A stretch of 64,000 nucleotides of DNA from Methylophilaceae bacterium 11. Its GTDB lineage: Bacteria; Pseudomonadota; Gammaproteobacteria; Burkholderiales; Methylophilaceae. The DNA lies in NCBI GenBank assembly GCA_000525025.1, contig JCKJ01000001.1, positions 186,001 through 250,000 on the forward strand. The letters run 5' to 3'. The first letter of the stretch is position 1; each line of letters opens with the position of its first letter. Below, piece after piece: positions 33,860 through 42,796 of this stretch. The notes below the pieces were generated by a model. That model saw only the letters and a list, made by a program, of their open reading frames with translations, was not told the origin of the DNA and searched no databases. Both the position numbers and the translations under genes were made by a program.

Positions 33860-33941
33860 TTAGGTAAAAAATAACAAAAACTATCATATTGTTGTCACAA
33901 CTCTTTGATAAGTTTGCAAGATAATAAATTAGGATACACAT

Positions 33942-34646
33942 ATGCAATTTGAACACACCTCAAAACAATACGATGCCGAACTAGAAGCGGTACGCGCCAA
34001 AGTACTTGAAATGGGTGGCTTGGTGGAACAGCAAATTGTAAACGCACTCGAAGCTTTATTACGTGCTGATTTAAAGTTGGCTAGAGATGTGATGCAAAGT
34101 GATGCACGCGTCAACGCATTAGAAGTGCAGGTAGATGAAGACTGTAGCCACATCATTGCGCGTCGTCAGCCAGCTGCCGGCGACTTGCGCATGATTATGA
34201 TGATGGTGAAAACCATTACTGATCTTGAGCGCATCGGTGACGAAGCGACCAAGATTGCGCGTACGGCGCAGCGTATTTATGAAGAAGACCGCATGTTTAA
34301 ACCGCGGTTTACTGAAATCAAAACCATGGTGAAAATTGTGCGTGAAATGCTACGCACTTCTTTAGATTCATTTGCCCGTTTGGATGTGAGTCAAACCCTA
34401 GAAGTGGCTAAGCAGGATGAGCAGGTGGATGAGCAATTCCGCGCTGCCATGCGTCAACTGATTACGTTTATGCTGGAAGATCCACGCACGATTTCGATGT
34501 CACTCGAAGTATTGTTTGTGGCCAAAGCGGTAGAGCGTATCGGTGACCACGCCAAGAATATTTCCGAGTACGTGGTGTACATGGTCAAAGGCAAAGATAT
34601 TCGTCATACCAGCTTGCAAGATATCGAACGCGAAACGCTTTCTTGA
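33942..34646 (+). CDS. phoU: Phosphate transport regulator PhoU
   Basis: A 234-residue protein of two three-helix repeats, each with a metal-binding signature (LERIGDEATKIA and VERIGDHAKNISEYV). PhoU dampens the PhoR/PhoB response and regulates the Pst transporter. No pst or phoBR genes lie in the window, so it is an isolated copy. It ends at a strong terminator. Confidence 0.94.
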   Translation: MQFEHTSKQYDAELEAVRAKVLEMGGLVEQQIVNALEALLRADLKLARDVMQSDARVNALEVQVDEDCSHIIARRQPAAGDLRMIMMMVKTITDLERIGDEATKIARTAQRIYEEDRMFKPRFTEIKTMVKIVREMLRTSLDSFARLDVSQTLEVAKQDEQVDEQFRAAMRQLITFMLEDPRTISMSLEVLFVAKAVERIGDHAKNISEYVVYMVKGKDIRHTSLQDIERETLS

Positions 34647-34659
34647 TTGCTTAGCTATA

Positions 34660-34691
34660 TAAAAAAAGCACCTCATGGAGGTGCTTTTTTT
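34660..34691. terminator. Bidirectional terminator after phoU
   Basis: A perfect stem AGCACCTC/GAGGTGCT with A and T runs at either side, between convergent phoU and the YggX gene. Confidence 0.87.
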
Positions 34692-34778
34692 ATATACGTA
34701 CCGCGGAGATTTTTAAATGAATACTTTTAAACAAGGTGTTTCAAAACTTAGGTATTTAAAAATCTAGGTATTTAAAGT

Positions 34779-35051
34779 CTAGGGTTTTTCTGGGACATAG
34801 CCGCTAGCAGTATCGGCGCCATCCCCAAAAAAGTATTTTTCTGTTTGCTCGGATAAATACTTACGTGCGGAAGGGTCTGCTAAACTCAAGCGGTTCTCGT
34901 TCACCAGCATGGTTTGTTGCTTGAGCCAGGCGGCCCATGCTTCTTTGGAAACTTGCAGGTAAATACGTTTTCCAAGCTCACCCGGGTAGGGAGGGAAGTC
35001 CATTCCATCCAAATCTTTACCTAACTTAATACAATGTACTGTGCGTGCCAT
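34779..35051 (-). CDS. yggX: Oxidative damage protection protein YggX (iron trafficking)
   Basis: A 90-residue protein. The segments [35 protein letters not shown] and the [16 protein letters not shown] helix are diagnostic. YggX protects iron-sulphur clusters from oxidation. The internal ATG at 35051 is chosen for its AGGG and for the family start (MARTVHC); a frame from 35081 is longer but lacks a ribosome site. It is divergent from dgkA. Confidence 0.95.
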   Translation of the reverse strand: MARTVHCIKLGKDLDGMDFPPYPGELGKRIYLQVSKEAWAAWLKQQTMLVNENRLSLADPSARKYLSEQTEKYFFGDGADTASGYVPEKP

Positions 35052-35139
35052 GTTGTGCCCTAACTGATTACGATTCATCACAAAACAATATGATAACGCA
35101 TGTTAAAATAGCAGGATAACTTTTTGACCATATGATGCC

Positions 35140-35541
35140 ATGAACGACTCAAATTCTAACTCTACCAGCCACCAAGAAAGTCCTTTTAAAGGTAAAACCG
35201 GTTTGCGCCGCTTGTTGAATGCCTTTGGTTACTCACTCGATGGCTTTAAGGCAGCTTTTAAGCATGAGGATGCATTCAGGCAAGAAGTATTTTTAGCGTG
35301 TGTGCTGATTCCACTGGCTTTGTATTTGAGCCACGAGCCATTACATCGCGCTTTGATGATCGGCAGTGTTTTTTTAGTGTTAATCGTCGAGTTGCTCAAC
35401 TCTGCGGTTGAAGCAGTAGTGGATAGAGTTTCCATTGAGCGCCATGAACTGGCTAAACGTGCCAAGGATATTGGCAGCGCTGCGGTGTTCATCGCACTGC
35501 TCAATACTGTGGTGGTTTGGGGTTTGGTGTTACTAGGCTAG
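35140..35541 (+). CDS. dgkA: Diacylglycerol kinase
   Basis: A 133-residue membrane enzyme with three helices. The catalytic region VELLNSAVEAVVDRVS and KRAKDIGSAAVF are conserved. It phosphorylates diacylglycerol released during envelope synthesis, recycling it to phosphatidic acid. A Ser/Asn-rich N-terminal tail of about 20 residues precedes the domain. It converges with the LysR gene, with four bases between the stops. Confidence 0.95.
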   Translation: MNDSNSNSTSHQESPFKGKTGLRRLLNAFGYSLDGFKAAFKHEDAFRQEVFLACVLIPLALYLSHEPLHRALMIGSVFLVLIVELLNSAVEAVVDRVSIERHELAKRAKDIGSAAVFIALLNTVVVWGLVLLG

Positions 35542-35545
35542 GTGA

Positions 35546-36451
35546 TTAGTCGTTGGCCAAATACGCTTTAAACGCATTGTTTAAATAATCTAATAAGGCA
35601 TGCGCTGCCGGCATCGTGCTCACACGTTGTGCGGTGATAAAGTGCAGTGGCACAGGCTCCGCGGCATAATCTTCTAGTGCGAGGATTAGTTTGCCAGCGC
35701 GCACATCGTCCAAGACATCGAGCTTGGATTTATAGGCAATACCTTCGCCGTCTACCGCCCATTGACGCACCATATCTCCATCGTCCGATACCTTATTGCC
35801 ACTGACCGTGGCAACATATTTATCATTGGCTTGTGCAAACTGCCATTTGTTGTGCACTACATTATTCAGCATAAAACATAAGCAAGTGTGCTGTGAGAGA
35901 TCCTCTGGCTGCAAAGGCTTTCCATGCTGGTTAAAATACTCTGGTGAAGCACACACCACACGGTGGTTATCCGCGACAAGGGGAATGGCATATAAGCCGG
36001 AGTCACTAGGCGTGCCGTAGCGTATCGCCACATCCACCGGCATTTTGTATAAATCGAAGATGCGGTCACTCGGCATCATCTTGATTTCCAACTTGGGGTG
36101 TAAGCGCTGAAATGCATTCATGGCACTCCGCAACATGCCGCGCCCTAAGTCTGAAGGCATGGAAATGGATAATCGGCCACTGATTTCCCCTTGTTTCAGC
36201 GCAATCGCAGACTCACCTTGTTTGATTGCTTGCAGCGCAGCCTTGGCATGTTCTAAATATAGTTGACCGGCCTGCGTAATGCTTAAACTTCTGGTAGTGC
36301 GTACAAATAGTGTCGTGTTTAAGCTTTGTTCCAAGCGTTTAATCGCTATGCTCGCTACAGCAGGACTAATTTCCAGCGATTTGCTGGCTGCTGAAAATCC
36401 CCCGTGTTCGGCAACACGTACAAAGATTTGAATGTCATCTAGTCTTACCAT
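35546..36451 (-). CDS. LysR family transcriptional regulator
   Basis: A 301-residue regulator: N-terminal winged helix (IQIFVRVAEHGGFSAASKSL), then LysR substrate-binding domain. It is of the group that regulates neighbouring oxidoreductase genes. It is transcribed away from the alcohol dehydrogenase/SDR pair with 105 bases between, so it is likely to control them. The inducer is unknown. Confidence 0.93.
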   Translation of the reverse strand: MVRLDDIQIFVRVAEHGGFSAASKSLEISPAVASIAIKRLEQSLNTTLFVRTTRSLSITQAGQLYLEHAKAALQAIKQGESAIALKQGEISGRLSISMPSDLGRGMLRSAMNAFQRLHPKLEIKMMPSDRIFDLYKMPVDVAIRYGTPSDSGLYAIPLVADNHRVVCASPEYFNQHGKPLQPEDLSQHTCLCFMLNNVVHNKWQFAQANDKYVATVSGNKVSDDGDMVRQWAVDGEGIAYKSKLDVLDDVRAGKLILALEDYAAEPVPLHFITAQRVSTMPAAHALLDYLNNAFKAYLAND

Positions 36452-36556
36452 ACGATGTGATTATCAAAAAAATATTGAAAGTAAATTCGATAATACCATG
36501 TTTATTGTTAATAATTTAAGCCGTAGAATGCACGAACATATAGGAAAGGATGCGGT
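36452..36556. promoter_or_regulatory. Divergent LysR-type control region
   Basis: The 105-base gap between the LysR gene and the dehydrogenase gene contains TTATTGTTAATAA (36502-36514), a symmetric AT-rich motif that fits a LysR box (T-N11-A). GGAAAGGA lies ahead of the plus-strand start. Confidence 0.45.
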
Positions 36557-37564
36557 ATGAAAGCGGTTGGCTATTATCAAAACCGAGCAATCACAGAAGC
36601 GGATGCGCTGGTGGATTTGGAACTGCCAATGCCACATGCGGAGGGGCATGACGTATTGGTGGCAGTGAAAGCCATCTCAGTCAATCCGGTGGATACCAAA
36701 GTCAGAAAAGGCATGGCGCCAGAGATTGGAGCCGCGAAAATATTGGGCTGGGATGCTGCTGGCGTGGTGAGCTCCGTAGGCAGTGAGGTCACACAGTTTA
36801 AAGTGGGTGATCGCGTTTGGTACGCAGGGTCACTTGCCAGAGCTGGTAGCAATAGTGAGTACCAATTGGTGGATGAACGCATTGTGGGCCATATGCCTAA
36901 GTCACTGAGTTTTGCGGAGGGGGCCGCTTTGCCATTGACCAGCTTAACCGCTTGGGAGCTTTTGTTTGATCGATTAGAAGTGCAACGCGCGCAGAGACCA
37001 GCATCGTTGCTGGTAATTGGTGCATCCGGCGGGGTCGGCTCAGTATTGGTACAGTTGGCTAAGCAGCTCACATCGCTGACGATCATTGCCACCGCTTCAA
37101 GGCCGGAGAGCACTGCATGGTTGCAAAGCATTGGTGCGCATCATGTCATCAATCATCATCAGAATATGCAAAGCCAGCTGGCGGCACTTGACATCACCGC
37201 CGTGGATTATGTGATTAGCCTGAATAAAACGGATCAGCACTTTGCGCAAATCGTGGAAATCATTCAACCGCAAGGCAAGTTTGCCTTAATTGATGACCCA
37301 GAATTGTTTGATGTGAGAAAACTCAAACGTAAAAGTGTGTCCTTACATTGGGAGTTGATGTTCACGCGCGCGTTGTTTAATACGCACGATTTGATCAGGC
37401 AGCAAGAGATATTGAATCAGGTTGCGCAATATGTCGATCAAGGTCTCATCAAGACGACACTTAATCAACACTTAGGGCGTATCAATGCGGCGCATCTGAA
37501 ACAAGCGCACGCCTTGCTAGAAAGCCAGCAAGTGATTGGCAAGATTGTATTAGAAGATTTTTAA
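36557..37564 (+). CDS. Zinc-type alcohol dehydrogenase family / quinone oxidoreductase-like protein
   Basis: A 335-residue MDR protein. N-terminal GroES-like fold (VNPVDTKVRKG), GWDAAGVV and the nucleotide-binding GASGGVGSVLVQLAKQL. The catalytic zinc ligands of true alcohol dehydrogenases are absent, as in the quinone oxidoreductase-related TIGR02817 group. It precedes an SDR gene by 20 bases, so the two form an operon, presumably controlled by the adjacent LysR regulator. The substrate is not known. Confidence 0.9.
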   Translation: MKAVGYYQNRAITEADALVDLELPMPHAEGHDVLVAVKAISVNPVDTKVRKGMAPEIGAAKILGWDAAGVVSSVGSEVTQFKVGDRVWYAGSLARAGSNSEYQLVDERIVGHMPKSLSFAEGAALPLTSLTAWELLFDRLEVQRAQRPASLLVIGASGGVGSVLVQLAKQLTSLTIIATASRPESTAWLQSIGAHHVINHHQNMQSQLAALDITAVDYVISLNKTDQHFAQIVEIIQPQGKFALIDDPELFDVRKLKRKSVSLHWELMFTRALFNTHDLIRQQEILNQVAQYVDQGLIKTTLNQHLGRINAAHLKQAHALLESQQVIGKIVLEDF

Positions 37565-37584
37565 TTTAAATAAGGAAAATACGT

Positions 37585-38370
37585 ATGGACTTACAACTTA
37601 AAGGAAAGCGCGCATTAGTCAGCGGTTCTACAGCAGGCATTGGTTATGCCATCGCCGTGGCACTGGCAAAAGAAGGTGCACACGTCATCGTCAATGGTCG
37701 TACACAGGCAGCTGTCGATAAAACGATCGAGAGTATTCGCCAAACTACAGGACAAACTGTACAAGGCTATGCTGGCGACCTAACGCAGGCGAGCGTGGCC
37801 AATGCATTATTGATGGCTTATCCCCAAGTGGATATTTTGGTCAACAATCTAGGCATTTTTGAACCCAAAGCGTTTGAAGAGATTCCGGATGAAGACTGGA
37901 CACGTTTCTTTGACGTGAACGTGTTGAGTGGCGTGCGTTTGGCGCGTCAGTATTTGGCGGGGATGAAGCAAGCAAACTGGGGGCGTGTTATTTTTATCTC
38001 CAGCGAGAGTGGCGTGCAAATTCCGGCAGAGATGATTCATTACGGCATGACCAAGTCTGCACAAATCGCAGTGGCCAGAGGGTTGGCCGAAGCGGTAGCC
38101 GGTACCGGTATTACCGTGAATAGTGTATTGCCGGGCCCGACCAAATCACGCGGCGTGGAAGATTTTGTAGATGCGTTGGCGGCAGGCAAGTCGTTCGAAG
38201 CGTTTGAGCAAGAGTTTTTTGACAAGGTGCGTCCAACTTCGCTCATTAAGCGTTTTGCCACGCCGGAAGAGGTCGCTGCGATGGTGACTTATATTGCCAG
38301 TCCACTCGCGTCAGCCACTACGGGGGCTGCGCTTAGGGTAGATGGTGGTGTAATTAAGAGTGCGTTTTAA
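37585..38370 (+). CDS. SDR family oxidoreductase
   Basis: A 261-residue short-chain dehydrogenase with SGSTAGIG (NAD(P) loop, about 13-20), VNNLG, ISSESG and YGMTK (catalytic Tyr-x3-Lys) in the expected order, ending in a normal TGAALRVDGG. The AAGGAAA precedes the ATG. Operon partner of the MDR enzyme upstream. The substrate is unknown. Confidence 0.93.
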   Translation: MDLQLKGKRALVSGSTAGIGYAIAVALAKEGAHVIVNGRTQAAVDKTIESIRQTTGQTVQGYAGDLTQASVANALLMAYPQVDILVNNLGIFEPKAFEEIPDEDWTRFFDVNVLSGVRLARQYLAGMKQANWGRVIFISSESGVQIPAEMIHYGMTKSAQIAVARGLAEAVAGTGITVNSVLPGPTKSRGVEDFVDALAAGKSFEAFEQEFFDKVRPTSLIKRFATPEEVAAMVTYIASPLASATTGAALRVDGGVIKSAF

Positions 38371-38413
38371 AGCGCAGAGGGCGTGATGCCCTCTGCAATG
38401 CAATGCGATGAGA

Positions 38414-40468
38414 TTAGAAGTCTGCCCGTACGCCCACCAGTAGTGAGCGCTCACCTGCAGGTGAAATGTCTTTCAAGAACGAGGCGTGTTCGCGAATCTC
38501 TTGGTTGAGTAAATTGTTGGCCTTGGCAAATAATTCCACATGCGTTTTTACCGGTAGCTTATAGGTCAACAAGGCAGACACATTGGTGTAGCCATCCGTG
38601 GCTAACTCATTGTCTGCCGTGTTGTTTTGTTTAAATGCGTGCAAGACATCAATACGTGCGCTGAAGCTGCTAAATGCATATTGCAGGCCAGTGCCTAAAC
38701 GTAATGGTGCAATGCGTGGCAGGTAGTCATTAGTACGCGTTTCTTTGGCGTGCACATAGTCACCACGCACTAGCCATTGCAGGTGATCGGTCAGTGTAAA
38801 TTTTCCTTCCGCCTCTAAACCTTTAAACACGGCGGGCACTGCACGGAACTGGGCTTCTGGTAAGAACTCGCCAGGTTCGACTTCGATATCGTTCCCCGTA
38901 CTGAATAGGCCGATGAAATTGCTGAAGCGTGTGTAGTAAGCGCCAATGCTAAAGCTATGCAAACTATTTTTCCAGCGTAATTGCGCATCCACGCCGTTGG
39001 AGCGTTCGACATCAAAATTGGTATTGCCTACCTCAAATTGACCGGTCGCTACGTGCGCGCCGTTGGCGTACAGCTCGAAATAACTGGGTGCACGTTCATT
39101 GTGCGAAAGATTGCTGGTCACAGACCATTGTTCATTCAGGCTATATAAACCGCCCAAAGCAAAGCTGTGCGGGTTAAAACTATTCTCTTGCCCAGCACCA
39201 AAGTTAGCATTGGTTTTAGAATCTACCGTGGTATGGCCCAGACGACCACCAAACGTGATTTTATGTTTGGCTTCTGCAGTGCCTAGTGGTAGTTCTTCAT
39301 ACACATAAAGTGCTTTGTTTTGCGTGTTCACGCTGGGCACAAACGCTTCTTCGCCAAGCGCCTCAAAATTAGTGTTGCTAAATTGGTAGCCAATCACGCC
39401 GTTTAATCCAGCAATCGGCGCATGTCCCGCTTCAAAACTTCCCTCAATGCCGCGATTTTTGAAAGTGGTGCCAATCTCACCATCTTCCAGTTCGCTATGC
39501 TCATAATCGGTATGTGCCAAGCGGAACTTCACGCGGTGAATGACAGGGCCTAAATCGGTAAACTCGCTGGCGATGTCCCAACGTTGGCTTTGCATATCAA
39601 TGCGCACCGCTTCTTCCGCCACCACGCCGTAGTTATTATTGAGTGTAGAGACGGAGGCGCCGATATAGCCATTGTCAAAGGTCAATGCTGCACCCAAAGC
39701 TGCGCCATCGCCATCGGCACTACTATTCACAAGCTTGCCCTTGTTTTCACGAGGCGTACCATCGGCCTCATTTTTGCGGCGGGATACAGCAAAGCCGGGA
39801 ATATCCAAATCATCGGTCTTGCGATTGTATACATCGGCATGAATGGCAAATTGACCGTTACCAGCATCCACGACTGCGGCTGCATTGCGTGTGCTGTCAG
39901 CCCCGCCGAATCTTGCTTCGGCACGTCCGGTCACACCGTCTAGCTGCTCCTTGGGAATGCGATGATCAATCGCATTGACTACGCCACCCACCGCGCTACC
40001 ACCGTAGAGCAAAGCAGCTGGCCCACGCACTACATCAATTTGTTCGATAATCAGCGGGTCTATTCCTACCGCATGATCAAAACTAAGGCTAGATGCATCC
40101 AATACACCAATACCATTTTGCATGATGCGTACGCGCTCGGCATCCAAACCGCGGATCACTGGCCGTGAGGCATTGGGCCCAAACTGCGTAGCGGTCACAC
40201 CGGGAATACCGTTGAGCGTTTCACCTAGGGTACCCTCACGGCGTAGGCTCAGCTCACGGCCATTGAGTACAGAGACTGGCACCACTAGCTCATCTGAAGC
40301 CACCCCCAGCGGATTGCCTGTCACAGGAATACTTTCTAAATGAATGGCATTGGCGTCATCTGCGAGTGCGGCATGGCTAACCAGGCAACTCAGAATCAGT
40401 GGTATGGATTTTAATTTTAAAGCAGTGGGTGCGACATGAGCACGCGTATAGGGTGAGTTTGGCAACAT
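38414..40468 (-). CDS. znuD: TonB-dependent receptor, ZnuD-type zinc receptor
   Basis: A 684-residue outer-membrane receptor. The ATG at 40468 has GAGGA upstream, while a much longer frame continues over the neighbouring small gene. A signal region ending AALA is followed by the plug (NGIPGVTATQFG, VIRGLDAERVRIMQNG, VVRGPAALLYGGSAVGGVVN) and barrel. The plug segments closely recall the ZnuD group of zinc receptors. The small Cys/His protein upstream supports metal uptake. The ligand remains inference. Confidence 0.86.
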   Translation of the reverse strand: MLPNSPYTRAHVAPTALKLKSIPLILSCLVSHAALADDANAIHLESIPVTGNPLGVASDELVVPVSVLNGRELSLRREGTLGETLNGIPGVTATQFGPNASRPVIRGLDAERVRIMQNGIGVLDASSLSFDHAVGIDPLIIEQIDVVRGPAALLYGGSAVGGVVNAIDHRIPKEQLDGVTGRAEARFGGADSTRNAAAVVDAGNGQFAIHADVYNRKTDDLDIPGFAVSRRKNEADGTPRENKGKLVNSSADGDGAALGAALTFDNGYIGASVSTLNNNYGVVAEEAVRIDMQSQRWDIASEFTDLGPVIHRVKFRLAHTDYEHSELEDGEIGTTFKNRGIEGSFEAGHAPIAGLNGVIGYQFSNTNFEALGEEAFVPSVNTQNKALYVYEELPLGTAEAKHKITFGGRLGHTTVDSKTNANFGAGQENSFNPHSFALGGLYSLNEQWSVTSNLSHNERAPSYFELYANGAHVATGQFEVGNTNFDVERSNGVDAQLRWKNSLHSFSIGAYYTRFSNFIGLFSTGNDIEVEPGEFLPEAQFRAVPAVFKGLEAEGKFTLTDHLQWLVRGDYVHAKETRTNDYLPRIAPLRLGTGLQYAFSSFSARIDVLHAFKQNNTADNELATDGYTNVSALLTYKLPVKTHVELFAKANNLLNQEIREHASFLKDISPAGERSLLVGVRADF

Positions 40469-40527
40469 TGAAACATCCTCAAATAAATAGCAGAAAGCCA
40501 ACCAATTTTGGTTGGGAGCATTAAGAT

Positions 40528-40839
40528 TTAATTGAGGTAAACAGGGGGTGCGCGGGCGCGATAAGTGGCAGGTGCAGTGGATAGATACGGTTGGACAAAT
40601 GCGACAGCAAGCTGAAACGTTGCCTGCAACAACGGAATAGTAAACGTGTGTACCAATGTGCCAGCTGCGGATTGTGCATAGGCTAAACACTGGCTACATT
40701 GATCCGGGCTTGTGTGCTGATCGGGTTGTGTCTGTTGTGTAGTATTGCTGAAATGGCTGATTTCATGCGTAGCTGCGCCTATTTGCGTGAATGCAAATAG
40801 GACAACGAGTACGACATGAAGGACTAGCTTATGCAACAT
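40528..40839 (-). CDS. Small secreted Cys/His protein in the zinc receptor operon
   Basis: A 103-residue protein with an N-terminal signal or anchor helix (LVLHVVLVVLFAFTQIG), followed by HEISHF, a His/Gln/Thr tract, DQCSQCLAY and an end YRARAPP that recalls DUF2946-like proteins. Cys-x-x-Cys and His residues suggest metal binding. It lies 59 bases ahead of znuD in the same direction. The predicted start lies within an inverted repeat and has no ribosome site, so it may begin elsewhere. Confidence 0.68.
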   Translation of the reverse strand: MLHKLVLHVVLVVLFAFTQIGAATHEISHFSNTTQQTQPDQHTSPDQCSQCLAYAQSAAGTLVHTFTIPLLQATFQLAVAFVQPYLSTAPATYRARAPPVYLN

Positions 40840-40847
40840 AATTGCAT
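40831..40847. promoter_or_regulatory. Possible Zur-type operator
   Basis: ATGCAA-5-TTGCAT is a 17-base inverted repeat overlapping the start of the small Cys/His gene and preceding znuD. It is in the right place for a metalloregulator; it does not match any known site closely. Confidence 0.3.
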
Positions 40848-40888
40848 TTTAGCAGGAGAATGCTCAGATTCAAATAGGGAAAGTGAGA

Positions 40889-40922
40889 ATGAATAAGGCT
40901 ACCCTGAGGTAGCCTTATTCAT
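40889..40922. terminator. Strong palindromic hairpin near the end of the HAD-UbiA gene
   Basis: A perfect 15-bp stem (ATGAATAAGGCTACC and complement) with a 4-base loop lies about 45 bases beyond the stop of the minus-strand gene at 40968. Confidence 0.75.
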
Positions 40923-40967
40923 TACAAAGTTAGAGCAGTCTAATTGCTAGCGTCAGACAACCCAATA

Positions 40968-42401
40968 TTAGGCGAATAATGCGGCGGCAAAAATAATGGC
41001 GGAGAGTGCAATCACCGTGAGGCTTTGCCAGTCTTTGGCGGCAAACACCACTGGGTCATCATCTACCTGACCGCGGTGCGCTTTCATCCACATACGGCTG
41101 GTCCAGTAAAGAATAATGGCCGGAATCAGCCATAGCCACATGGTGTTGGGGTACATTTGGCTGGTTTCTGGGCTATTGATATACAGTGCCAAAATAAGTA
41201 CCGAACCTAAGCCAGCACTTACTCCAATTGCCATCAGCACAGGTAAGTCTTCAACCGAGTAGCCACGGCCGGCTGGTTCCTTTTTATTGGCTTGTAGCGT
41301 AATCAGTAGCTCCGAGTAGCGTTTGACCATCGCCAAACTTAGGAAGATAAACATTGAGAATGCCAGCAACCAAAATGAAGGCGTAATGTTGGTGGCGGCA
41401 GCGCCGGCAATAATGCGCATGGTATATAGCCCGGCCAACATCATCACATCCACAATGACTTGCCGTTTTAAGCGGATAGAGTAAGCCAGTGTCATCACAA
41501 AATAGGCCAACAGCACTAACATAAACTGCATGGGCAATAAGTAAGCAATCGCAAAAGCCAGAGCCAGCAAAGCCGGTACCATCAATATACCTTGCCAGAG
41601 TGGAATAGTGCAGGCTGCAAAAGGACGTTTGCGCTTACGGATATGCTGTCGATCTGATTCTAGATCAAGTAAATCGTTGAGCACATAGACGGCAGAGGCA
41701 CATAGGCTAAATGCCACAAACGCAAGGCCAACTTGCGCTAAGCCTTGGATAACGCTCAGTTGATGGGCCGCTAATAATGGGACGACAATGAGCAGGTTTT
41801 TAAGCCATTGGTGTACGCGTAAAGCGCGCACATAGACTAGCAGGCCGGCAGATTTGGGTTGAATATGCGCAACAACGGGTATAGTCTGTTTGGCTAATTG
41901 CTGCACTAAATGTTGCTGTGCGGAAACTACGATGGCACCGGAGGTGTGAGCCCACACTTGCATGTCTACCTGCGTATCTCCTGCGTATTCAAAGCCTTTT
42001 TCGCCAAACAATTTAACCAAGTGATCCGCTTTGCGATGACCGGAGAGATTGACTGTTTGTGAGGTGCCGATCACTTGATCGAAACAGCCTAAATGGTCGG
42101 CAATGCCATCTGCCCATACTTGTGGCGAGGCAGTCGCCAGCACCGTTGTTCTGCCCGCAGCTCGCGCATCCACTGCCAATTGCACCACTTCGTCTCGGTA
42201 AGGCAGTGTGGCCCAGTTAAATTCTACTTTTTCGGCAATGCGGTTTTTTAAATAGGCCTTGCCTTTGAGTAACCAAAAAGGCAGAAATAGCAAACCGATA
42301 GGATATTGTTTGAGCATAAGAAAAAACGCTTCATACAGTAGATCCGTTGCGATCAGCGTACCGTCGCAATCAACGCATAAAGGGTGCTTATTGTTATTCA
42401 T
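40968..42401 (-). CDS. HAD phosphatase-UbiA prenyltransferase fusion
   Basis: A 477-residue protein in two parts. Residues 1-190 form a HAD domain (CVDCDGTLIATDLL; ATASPQVW; GDTQVD). Residues about 200-477 form a UbiA membrane prenyltransferase with NDLLDLESD and a second Asp-rich loop. This fusion is typical of polyprenyl-phosphate phosphoribosyltransferase systems that supply a ribose/arabinose lipid donor. The ATG at 42401 has AGGAT upstream. It is the last gene of a three-gene unit with a small transporter and a GT39 enzyme. Confidence 0.9.
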   Translation of the reverse strand: MNNNKHPLCVDCDGTLIATDLLYEAFFLMLKQYPIGLLFLPFWLLKGKAYLKNRIAEKVEFNWATLPYRDEVVQLAVDARAAGRTTVLATASPQVWADGIADHLGCFDQVIGTSQTVNLSGHRKADHLVKLFGEKGFEYAGDTQVDMQVWAHTSGAIVVSAQQHLVQQLAKQTIPVVAHIQPKSAGLLVYVRALRVHQWLKNLLIVVPLLAAHQLSVIQGLAQVGLAFVAFSLCASAVYVLNDLLDLESDRQHIRKRKRPFAACTIPLWQGILMVPALLALAFAIAYLLPMQFMLVLLAYFVMTLAYSIRLKRQVIVDVMMLAGLYTMRIIAGAAATNITPSFWLLAFSMFIFLSLAMVKRYSELLITLQANKKEPAGRGYSVEDLPVLMAIGVSAGLGSVLILALYINSPETSQMYPNTMWLWLIPAIILYWTSRMWMKAHRGQVDDDPVVFAAKDWQSLTVIALSAIIFAAALFA

Positions 42402-42403
42402 GT

Positions 42404-42796
42404 TTATCCTTGTGCCATGATGGCGACGCCAAGCGCAATACATAAAGTGCCAATGACCTTAGCGGTGCTGAGCACTTCACCATTAATAAAAAATGCCAGT
42501 AGCATGGTGACCACAAAGCCCAAGCCCACAAATGGGTAGGCAAAACTCACATCAACTCTAGCCAGTACCAATAGCCAAACCGCAGCACTGGCAAAATACA
42601 GCGTCAATCCGCCAATCACATACAGGTTGCTACAAATAGACTTGAACATGGCAAGGCTATCTCCCAATTGAATGGTGGCCAGTACGTTGGGGCTGCTCAT
42701 GCCTGTTTTGAGCACAATTTGTGCGATAGACGAAAGCAGAACACTGCATAGAATAAGAAGGATCAGGGTGGTGCTCATGTCGGAAAGCTTTCTCAT
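42404..42796 (-). CDS. Small EamA/SMR-type membrane transporter
   Basis: A 130-residue protein with four membrane helices (LILLILCSVLLSSIAQIVLK at the start, then three more), the shape of ArnE/ArnF-type flippases and SMR transporters. The ATG at 42796 overlaps the stop of the glycosyltransferase by 4 bases; an internal ATG at 42778 is also possible. Together with its neighbours it is a good candidate for flipping a lipid-linked sugar; the substrate is unknown. Confidence 0.8.
   Translation of the reverse strand: MRKLSDMSTTLILLILCSVLLSSIAQIVLKTGMSSPNVLATIQLGDSLAMFKSICSNLYVIGGLTLYFASAAVWLLVLARVDVSFAYPFVGLGFVVTMLLAFFINGEVLSTAKVIGTLCIALGVAIMAQG

Noticed and set aside
39584-39978. Long plus-strand frames (97 and 119 codons)
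   Set aside because: They are antisense to the TonB-dependent receptor, which has clear plug and barrel motifs.
38414-40690. 758-residue version of the zinc receptor
   Set aside because: The extension runs over the small Cys/His gene; the ATG at 40468 has a ribosome site and is followed by the signal region.
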